Below, one piece after another: positions 56,151 to 64,000 of a stretch of DNA of 64,000 nucleotides. The stretch lies in NCBI GenBank assembly GCA_039545275.1, contig BCHS01000011.1, positions 496,001 to 560,000 on the forward strand, written 5' to 3'. How positions within the stretch are numbered: position 1 is the stretch's first letter; every line of letters begins with the position of its first letter. The notes beneath the pieces were generated by a model. The model was not told the origin of the DNA and made no database searches. It saw nothing but the letters and a program-made list of their open reading frames with translations. This stretch comes from Pseudomicrostroma phylloplanum (lineage: Eukaryota; Basidiomycota; Exobasidiomycetes; Microstromatales). The position numbers and the translations under genes were made by a program.

Positions 56151-57769
56151 TCAGGTCAACAGCCTGGTCAGGATGTTTGTCGGCAGCCCGCTGACACTCT
56201 CGTAGATCCTGCTCGTCTCCTCCTCGCTGACACCACTGATATCCACCATCAAGTATGCCACGTCAGTCTTGGAATCTGTGTGCTGCTTGTCGACATTGTA
56301 GTTGCCCAAGAGGGAGTTGATGCTCCTCAGCGCACCAGGCTGGTTCTGGTGCACGTGACAGATTCGGATGACCGAGCGATCGGCCTCTGTGATGGCACGT
56401 AGGTCAACCTCCGGGAAGTTGACAGCTCCTACCGAACCACCGAAGTTGATGTATCGGATCAGAGCCGTTGCAACCTCCTGGCCAATCATTCGCTGGGCCT
56501 CTTCTGTCGATCCACCGATGTGTGGTGTCAGGATGATGTTGGGGCAAGCGCGAAGGCGGGAAGCCCAAGGATTGAGATCGTTGTCAAAGTTGCCCTTGCC
56601 GTTACCCTTTGGCTCGCGCGGGTAGACGTCGACAGCTGCTCCGGCCAGATGACCAGATTCGAGGGCGTCGCAGAGGGCGGGCAGGTCGACTACGGTACCG
56701 CGAGCATTGTTGAGCAGGTAAGAGCCCTTCTTCATGCATGCAAGCTGCGCGGTAGAGATCATGTTCTTCGTGTCCTCAATCTCGGGAACGTGAAGGGTGA
56801 CAAAGTCGGACACTGCATTGTCGCCAAGAGGAGCAGTTTTCGTCAATGCTAAACCCTGCATCTGGTAATCTCCTTCCTTGACTCACCACTCAGAAGCTCC
56901 TCTAGAGTCTCCGTCTGCCTAGCAGTTCCCAGAGGCATCAGAGGGAAGACATCGTAGTAGACCACAGTCATACCCATGCTCTCGGCCAGGACCGACAGCT
57001 GACTACCAATGTGGCCGTAGCCGACAATGCCCAATGTCTTTCCTCTGATCTCGTAGCAGCCCTTGGAGACCTTCTGCCAGTCTCCCCTACGCAGCTCCGA
57101 AGCGCGATCGACAAGCTGACGCGAAAGAGCGATGGTCTCTCCGATCACCAGCTCAGCTACCGAGCGCGAGTTGGCAAAGGGAGAGTTGAAGACACAGACA
57201 CCTCGGCGAGCGGCAGCCAACAGGTCGACCTGGTTCGTACCAATGCAGAAGCAACCGACCACGAGGAGCTTGTCTGCAGCCCTGAAGACCTTCTCGGTCA
57301 GCTTCGTCTTGCTTCGAATACCAATGACGTGGTAGTCCTTGATCTTCTCCACCAGCTGGTCCTCGGACATTGCGTCCTTCTCATAGTCTACCTGATATCC
57401 CTGCTTCCTGAGCATCTCTACGGCCCCAAGCGAGACTGCCTCTAGCAAGAGGATCTTGATGGAGGAGGTGTTGAAGGGTGTGAGGACCTTTGGCATGTTG
57501 TGAGAGATGGAAGAACGTCTGCCGCCGGATGGAATGGGGATGCCATTTGCTTGACCGCTACCGTGAGATCGAGGCGAAGTGGAAGCGTTTTGCATGGCAA
57601 AGGCGTTTGCCGAGGGCGAGGATTGCTGGGCTGCCATCATTGCGGAGAAGGAACCGGCGATGCCTGCCCTGGCGGCGGGAGGGGAGCTGGAGGCGCCGTA
57701 TGTAGGGGAGGAGGGGGAGCCGTGGTTCATGGTGGCAGTCCTGCGGTGGAATGCCTGTTCGTGCGCCAT
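56151..57769 (-). CDS. D-3-phosphoglycerate dehydrogenase
   Basis: Exons on the minus strand are 57769-56887 and 56812-56151, joining in phase to 514 residues. The enzyme oxidises 3-phosphoglycerate with NAD+, the first step of serine synthesis (yeast Ser3/Ser33). Features: 'KILLLEAVSLGAVEMLRKQG', 'VVGCFCIGTNQVDLLAAARR', the Rossmann motif 'GIVGYGHIGSQLS', 'ELLSVSDFVTLHVP' rebuilt across the intron, catalytic region 'LLNNARGTVVDL' and 'ILTPHIGGSTEEAQ', and a C-terminal ACT domain ('ICHVHQNQPGALRSINSLL') that usually gives serine feedback. The first ~90 residues are a Ser/Pro-rich extension like that of yeast Ser3 but longer. Confidence 0.93.
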
Positions 57770-58108
57770 GTTGAGCGTTGTGGGTACGGGTGAATCTGGT
57801 GGTGGTGGTGGCAGGAAGAAGAGAAGGAACAAGGAGTGGAGCGCGAAACACACAAGAGTCAAGACAGAGACATTTTTGCCCCGAGCAGTCAAGTCACGCC
57901 ATGCGCGGCACTTCAAATCGACACGAAGGGCCACACACGCACACCGCGAAGACCACTGGCGAGGTCTCCTCGACTGATGGGGGGAGTACTGGCTGGCAGC
58001 TAGAGGGGAGCAGTCACAGGCTATCATGATCTCAGCAGTCGTAGCTTCGAATGGTCTGCTTCCATGCTATAGTAGCGCCAGGCGAGGCCACCGCTGCCTT
58101 CTTGGCTC
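57770..58108. promoter_or_regulatory. divergent promoter, phosphoglycerate dehydrogenase / R3H-associated gene
   Basis: A 339-bp gap between opposed start codons. The minus-strand frame stays open through part of it, but the leader composition and family comparison favour the ATG at 57769. No TATA box was seen. Confidence 0.45.
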
Positions 58109-59897
58109 ATGGCTGCTGCTCCTCTGCTTCCTGAGGCGCAAGTGAGTCAGCGGCGCCTTTCCTCTCTGCCGCTGGTGGAGGCGGAAAGGGCGGCATCCCA
58201 TCACCAAATCAAATACATCGACGATCCCGCACTGGTACGCCTCACCCTCCTGCCTGTTAGACTAGAGCACCTCGACAGCATAGTGAGCCGAGTGGGTCCA
58301 CTGTCTCTGCCGACTAGGTTTCTGCAAGTTCCGTCGCCTGGCCATCATGTTCGACCATCAGCCACCGCCGCAATCGACGAGCGGACCCATCAACCCCGTC
58401 CCCCTCTCCCTGCCCTCGATCTTGGTCAACGCAAAGCCTCGTGGCACTCCTATCCCCAAATCATCCCGCCCTCCCCTATCCTCCTCGGCCCCACCTCATG
58501 GCAAAGTCACTCGACAGCCAGGCAAAAGGAAGCTGCTACGTCTAGAGAACGCCCGCTTCTCCACCGCCATCAACCCACACATTGTCCGGCCACGTCCCTC
58601 TGACTACAGCCCTGGCTACGAGTCCAGGCGGTACAAGGGGAGCTTCCAGCAGCCTATCCCCGGTCTTGTCAAGGAGCTCGGTAGAGGCGAAGAGGTACCG
58701 CGGGATGGCAGAGAGGTCAGAGACTGGCGTAGGGAGATGGACGAGGTCAAGAGGGTGAAGAGAGCAGCAGGTCTCGACAGCAGCAGCAGGCGAGGAGAAG
58801 GGGCTCCTGGCTCTCCTACAAGATCAGCTCTCAGCGAAGCTGCTCCTCCGCCTCCTAGCGGACTCTTCACAATGTCTCTACCCGAGGCTCGGTTCTTCCT
58901 CAAGCGCAGAGCCGTGGTAGAGACTAGGCTCGACAGCGGGCAAGCTTCCTCGGCAGCTCCCTCTTCTACCTCGTCTTCGCCCACGATGCAGTCCCTCGTG
59001 GATCTCGTCGAGGACGACTTTGCCTCTTGGAAGGACCAGGTCGTCTATCTCCTCGATGCAGAAGCCACGAGCAACCAGGCAGACACAACGAGGCTCAACC
59101 CTCGTCCGCGCTTGGTCGTGCCCTCTTCCTCCTCTCTCGCTCAGGCCAGAGTCGAAGAGCATCATCACCTACCGCATTCCCTTTCGTACCTCATTCCGGA
59201 CTCCTTCGACAGACTAACAGTGCATTGTCTAGCCAGACTCTGGGGTCTCAAGTCCCTCTCCAAATCAATCAGCCACAACGGGGAAGACTTGAAGCTGACC
59301 TGGATCTTCAAGCCTCCGCCGTCCAGCCGACGAGCACAGGCAAATCTCGCTCAGCCGAGCAGAGGAGGCATGAGGGGCAACGGAGCTCGAGGTCACCTGA
59401 ATCCCCTCATCCGGCATCTCGCCCGCTCAGAGCCGGCTCCGCCTAGCACGAGGACCAGCCGACTCTCCGGGACCGCCACCTCGCACGGGCTGGACACTCC
59501 GCCCGCCACGGACATCTCGTCACAGTCCGAGTTCGAAGAGGGCGAAGGGACGGATGTAGATACGATCGAGAGCGCATCGGTCGCCTCGCTCCCTTCTTCG
59601 GGGGCTGACAGCGGGAGTGAGCTTGGAGGCTTGTCAGACGTTGGAGAAGCGGAAGAGGATGAAGGTGAGAATGTTGGCGAGGAGACACTTCGTCCCCCGG
59701 ACTCGGACACGGATGCCCTGATTGTGCCTGTGCGGCGCAGGCTGGAAGAGCTCGCACTGGCAGGCGGTGATGGAGGGAGCGATGAGGATGCGGATGAGAT
59801 TGAGAGCTTGCCGAGCTCTCGAGGAGAGAGGGAGTATGAGGCCGAAGCGGAGGATGACGGGGAGTGGCAGGAGATAGATGATGATCATCTTGAGTAG
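58109..59897 (+). CDS. R3H-associated domain protein
   Basis: Proposed exons 58109-58141, 58261-58282 and 58318-59897 join in phase to 544 residues; a simpler model starts at the ATG at 58347 (516 residues). The N-terminal part resembles the R3H-associated region ('GKRKLLRLENARFSTAINPH', 'RDWRREMDEVKR'). A later segment, 'FDRLTVHCLARLWGLKSLSK', looks like the R3H-type nucleic-acid binding fold. 'EDLKLTWIFKPP' follows. The C-terminal ~120 residues are strongly acidic. The first two exons rest on splice signals alone, and intron 2 would be only 35 nt. Role unknown; binding to single-stranded nucleic acid is inferred from the fold. Confidence 0.7.
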
Positions 59898-60066
59898 ACA
59901 TTAGACTCTCATTGTCCACAGTATAGCGTTCATCTATGTATATGTATAGATCGCCAGGATTGCATATCATCTACACTTCACCTATACCCACGCCGTCGCT
60001 CGTAGCCATGGATGTCGTAAAAGGCATGACAGATTGATCGGATACGATGACAAGTGACCCATCCAC
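59898..60066. terminator. tail-to-tail spacer, R3H-associated / SOF1
   Basis: The stop codons of two opposed genes are 169 bp apart. The region is AT-richer, with tatgtatatgtatag near 59935-59949. No gene. Confidence 0.35.
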
Positions 60067-61806
60067 TCACTCCCTCTTGCCCAGGATCATATCCTTCCTC
60101 GCCGCCTTTGGTTTCTCCAATCCCTTCCTGGTATGTTTCCTCCTCCTGTCCTCCTTGACCCTCTCCGCCTCGAGCATCTCCCTCTTCAAAGTCTGAGCAC
60201 TCCTAATCGCCTTTGGCACTCTCCTCTGTCTACTAATCTTGCCAATGTCGCCAATACCAGCACCGCCATTCTTAGAAGAGCCGGGGCCCTCGCCGCCGTA
60301 CTTCTTCTTGAGGGCTTGGCGGTACTCGTTGGCCTTGAGCTCCTTGCCGCTGAGGATACCGAGCTTCTCGGATGCTCGCGCCTTCCAGAGTCGCAGGTTG
60401 CCATCGTCGGAGCCCGTGAGGACAAAGCGGGCGTCGAGGGTGAACTTTGTAGAGAAGACCCTCTGCATTCGAGCAGCGTGGTAGACGTCCCTCGAGTGGT
60501 TACCCCTCCCCACGTTCCACAGACGGACAGTCCTGTCGTAGCCGCCGCTCACTAGCTCCTGACCTGTAGGAGAATAGGAAACGCTCATGACCGCAGAGAC
60601 GTGGTCCTTGTAGATCTGTGTGGCACTGCTTAAGTTACGCATGTCAAAGGTGTAGATGTTCTGGTCCTCGGATGCTACTGCAAAGACGGTAGGCTCAATG
60701 GGGTTCCAGGCCAGATCGTTGGAGCGCATCTTCATCTTGATACCGCCTATTGCTGAAGATGTTCGGGTATCGTAGAGGTTCAAGGAACGACTGGATCCGG
60801 AGGCGAGGAGGAGTTCGGGCTCGGACTGGTTGTACTTGACCACATTGATGGCCTCTGCCTCGTCCGATGTTGTGGAGCCCCACTTTAGAGTCTGAAGAGC
60901 AGCAGAGGTGGATGAGGAGGAAGAAGAAGATTGTCCGCGGGATAGGTCCCACAATTGTACAACGTTAGAAGATGAAGCAAAGATGGGCGAGCTGGCGTGA
61001 TGGGTGAGGGAATTGAACGAGGTCTTTGAGTGCCATGTGAGAAGGGGCTGTAGAGACGAGTGTAGATATGACAATGTGAGCCAATGTATTCGTGTCGTCT
61101 GTGAGCTTCTTTTGGGCGACTCACCTCTGTCCGATCCACCTCCTTCTCCTTCAGCCACCCTAGAGTCCCATCTTCGTCGTTGCCCTCCTCCGGTACCTCT
61201 ATCCGCCCATTGTCGGGGTTGGCATCCCACAGCTTGATAGTTCGATCGGTTCCACAGCTCAGCAGCCTCTTTGTGCCAAGTCCAGAGGGCGAAGGTGAAA
61301 AGGTGAGGGGAGAGATACAGAGGGACTGGATGACGCTATCGTGGGCTCGTGGGATGGACTGTAGGAGGGACCGAGTCGGTAGATTCCACAGCCGAATCTC
61401 TGCACGAGGGGAGGAAGGTGGGGAGGGGAAGTCACGTCAGACCAAGCGTAACCACTGTGGCGACTACTTCTGGCTCCTCCTAGCACCAGGCTAGAGCGGC
61501 CCATCTCGTATCATCCTACGCGGGACTCAAATACTCACCTCCATCTCCTGCGCCACTGGCTACGATGTTGCCCCTCTCTGGATCCATCTCCACCACGTAT
61601 ACTCCATCTCCATGTCCCTCCAATGCAGCCACAAAGGGCTTGGCGAACATCCTCTCGACCTTGACGGCATTGAGTGCTCTTGTATACTCCCTTGCCTGTG
61701 AGAAGGGGTGCATGGACGGGTCCAGATTCCGAGAAACGGGGGCAGGCGCTCCGATCGAGGCGGGAGCATGCGAGTCCAGCGACCGCGATAGCGTCTTGAT
61801 CTTCAT
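60067..61806 (-). CDS. SOF1: WD-repeat protein SOF1 (DCAF13), small-subunit processome
   Basis: Exons on the minus strand are 61806-61539, 61399-61125 and 61047-60067, joining in phase to 507 residues. Sof1 is a U3 snoRNP-associated factor for 18S rRNA maturation. It begins 'MKIKTLSRSLD' and 'RALNAVKVERMFAKPFVAAL', as in the family. WD repeats include 'IVASGAGDGEIRLWNLPT' across the first junction, 'LLSCGTDRTIKLWDANPD', 'ASSSNVVQLWDLSR', 'FDMRNLSSATQIYKDHVSA', 'LVSGGYDRTVRLWNVGRG' and 'VLTGSDDGNLRLWKARASE'. The C-terminal signature is 'RRVPKAIRSAQTLKREML', followed by 'EKPKAARKDMILGKRE'. Length is slightly above yeast Sof1 (489). Confidence 0.94.
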
Positions 61807-62493
61807 GATGTGGAAGACAGCAACGAGAAATTGACAAAGGATGAAGGATGGCTGGCGATAGTTGGTGAAGGGATACGGCGTATGTGGGTGGTAGTGCTGC
61901 AGTGTGAGGCACAGGGCGGGAATTTTGGTGGTGAAGCGGAAAGCGAGAATTCCGGTAGGTGGCTGCTTGCTTACGTAATTGTTCCCACCCTCCCCCCACG
62001 TCGCAAGTCAAGGCCCAGTGCGACGATGACGAGGGTTGGCTTGCTCCTTCCATCGCGCCCCACTGCAACCATCTCACGATACCCGTTCCCAGCATCGAGC
62101 CCGCGCACCACAGAGGACAGTCTCGACGTCACCTTCGTCTTCACCAGCATTTCGATCACCTCACACTTCGCACAGTACAGCATATAGCCACCTCGAAGGA
62201 CCGGAGATTTTTCACCACCGCCCATCCAGGGCCCCGGGTGCATTTCTCGACAACCAAACGCCGCTGAGCATACACCAGTCGCTCCATTGTCTCTGAGTCG
62301 TCGTCATCCCCCTCTTCAAGCAGGGCCACATTCTCTGCGTGAATCTATGCTACAACTCTAGCTGATAGGATTCGAGGGCAACGACGACACTCGACGATCA
62401 ATCTCCACTTCCACGGCATCTGACACCTGTCACCTGTCATCTGACTCCACCCCCTTTCTCGGTCACCGCATCGCAAGAGCTTCACGTCTAGCA
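61807..62493. promoter_or_regulatory. divergent promoter region, SOF1 / RRM gene
   Basis: About 690 bp between opposed starts. Short frames on both strands have no features. The 150 bp next to the RRM gene are C/T- and CA-rich and contain 'cacctgtcacctgtcat' at 62424-62440. Confidence 0.5.
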
Positions 62494-64000
62494 ATGTCAT
62501 CGCCGTCGGACACCTCTTTTGACTCAGGTAGAGGGTCTTTGCCGCCTTCGCAGAGGATAGAATCTGTGGCGAGTGGCGCCTCAGCAAATACCAATGGGTA
62601 CCAGTCTGGCTCCGTCGCAGGTCTCGCTAGGACCGCGACAAACACCAGCGCAGGCAGTGGCAACGCAAGTTCACACTCAAGAGACAGCAGCCACAGCAAC
62701 GCCTCTGCCTCTGGAAGACAGCCTGCACAATATCAGCAGCGCCCTCAGACTTCGTCCCACCTCTTCGCTGGTTCATCCGATTCCCATTCGTCCTCTTCGA
62801 ACGACCGACAGGGCTTCTCTTCGTCAGCCGGTCTAGGCATCACACAACCTCTTTTATCTTCAGCAAGTGATAGGCCACCTTACGGAATGAACAGCACCGG
62901 TCCTTCGATATCAGGCTCCGTGGGATCCGAACATCGCCCACCCCTCCGGGGAAGCATATCGGATGGGGTCTCAGGTGCACCGCTCCCTCCTCCCTTCTTC
63001 AGCGGCTCTACTACAAATGCTGCTGGCCAGCCAGGGAGCCAGTCGCCCTTCCAACAGCCGACGCTCATGCACTCTAGCTCAAACTCATCGCTGAATGCAG
63101 CGGCTGCGTCCATGATGCCACCCAGTCAGACTGGGCCATCAACGTACGGTCTCATCAATCCACCAGGCAGTACACCTGGAGACCCGCGAACCAGTCTCTT
63201 GGTGTCCAATCTTCCGTACAAAGTACGATGGCAGGATTTGAAGGTGAGTACAGCCCTCTTCCACACTTCGCGTATAGGCCCGCTTCGGCCGTTACTCACA
63301 CTTGCTCTTGAATTACTTGCCACAACAGGATCTCTTCCGCCGTTCTGCCGGCACTGTACTAAGGGCAGATGTATCTCTCACTCCTGACGGACGATCTCGA
63401 TGCTTTGGCTCTGTGCTTATGCGAGACCCCGAGGATGCCAGGAGGGCAAAGGAGACCTTTGATGGCTTCGAATGGATGGGCAAGAGGTTGGGTGTGATGT
63501 ACGAGGTGCAATCACAACCGGGTTACTATCCGAACTCACAGCAGCAACAGCAGCAGCAGCAGTATCCATCACAGCAGCAATATCAGCCACAGCAACAGCA
63601 GCAGTACCAGCCTCAACAACAGTCGCAAGGTTTCTCCTCTCCCCTTCCCCAGCCTGCGAGCACGGCCAAGTCCCCCGCACTTCTTCCCTTCCTGAGCTCG
63701 ACAGGCAGAGCCGACTCGGCGAGCAGCAATGCAAGCTCGCGGTCACTTCCGCTGCCTTCAAGACTGGGTGTGCCGGCCCGCTCGCCTGGAACTCCAGCGT
63801 CAGAAGCCGCTCATCACTCCAATGCCTATCAGCAAAGCGGGCTGCCACCTCTTCCGCACCTAGCTCCACCGCGTCCCGGGAGCTTCTCTGGAGCCTCCAA
63901 CGGGGGCGATCTGAGACGCCCCAGCGCTCACGACAGTCAACGCTCCTCTGTGCGCTCGCCACAACCTCCGCCTCCTCCTGCTCTTGCAACTCATCCTCCC
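62494..64000 (+). CDS. RRM RNA-binding protein with polyglutamine, 3' partial
   Basis: Exons 62494-63243 and 63329-64000 (continuing beyond the window) give at least 474 residues. The first 235 residues are Ser/Gly/Asn-rich and look disordered. The RRM starts at 'RTSLLVSNLPY' (RNP2), is split by the 85-nt intron, and continues 'DLFRRSAGTVLRADVSLTPD' and 'RCFGSVLMRDPEDARRA' (RNP1) to 'GKRLGVMYEV'. After it is a Gln-rich stretch (about 63537-63630, with a run of eight Gln) and more Ser/Pro-rich sequence. It probably binds RNA and may form condensates through its low-complexity parts (inference). No orthologue was assigned. Confidence 0.82.

Noticed and set aside
61535..62095. Minus-strand frame across the SOF1 start
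   Set aside because: It overlaps SOF1 exon 1 in another frame; SOF1 has clear family similarity.
1..64000. tRNA or rRNA genes, transposons, CRISPR arrays
   Set aside because: By-eye scanning of the gaps for tRNA T-loop signatures, terminal repeats, reverse-transcriptase or transposase motifs and spaced repeats found none. A tRNAscan or RepeatMasker run would be needed to exclude diverged copies.

Overview
The window is nuclear DNA from a basidiomycete fungus. Nearly every gene is broken by short introns (most 70-115 nt, GTGAGT-type donors, C/T-rich acceptors), genes are dense on both strands, and the gene set is a normal eukaryotic one: RNA polymerase III, GPI anchors, Rpd3S, mitochondrial import and assembly. 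Moderate GC, few introns per gene and compact spacing suggest Ustilaginomycotina (perhaps an Exobasidiomycetes-type smut relative). That placement is inference. No rRNA, tRNA, transposon or CRISPR array was recognised by eye.

Layout. 0-8.5 kb: the 3' part of a large ASH/PapD-like protein, a weak hypothetical gene, and a cyclopropane-fatty-acid synthase. 9-12 kb: a GT31 glycosyltransferase and a small unknown protein. 12.6-17.5 kb: a SNF2/RING protein (SHPRH/Irc20 type) with an in-frame TAA at codon 500. 18.4-25.8 kb (all minus): mitochondrial dicarboxylate carrier, ZIP9-like transporter, Ras-GAP of the Sar1/Gap1 type. 27-33.5 kb: mS33, Tan1, a glutathione S-transferase and RPC82, arranged as two divergent pairs. 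34-35 kb: an intronless esterase in a gene-poor stretch. 35.7-44.8 kb: EFM7, COX11, PWP1, GPI1 and a secreted M28 peptidase. 45.7-46 kb: a tiny two-exon secreted peptide behind a TATA box. 47.6-49.5 kb: a GH79 glycosidase. 50.3-55.5 kb: a DUF4604 protein and an Rco1-like double-PHD protein. 56-64 kb: phosphoglycerate dehydrogenase, R3H-associated protein, SOF1, and the 5' part of an RRM protein with polyglutamine.

Most genes are unrelated housekeeping functions. Two themes recur: ribosome and translation (mS33, Tan1, EFM7, PWP1, SOF1) and the cell surface or secretory route (GT31, ZIP9-like, GPI1, M28 peptidase, small secreted peptide, GH79). No multi-gene novel system was found. The least ordinary items are the nonsense codon inside the SHPRH-like gene, the 54-residue secreted peptide, two 35-37 nt introns, an 87-nt in-frame intron in RPC82, and repeat tracts that form a gene end or a protein tail. 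All exon joins were worked out by hand from splice signals and reading frame and have no transcript support.
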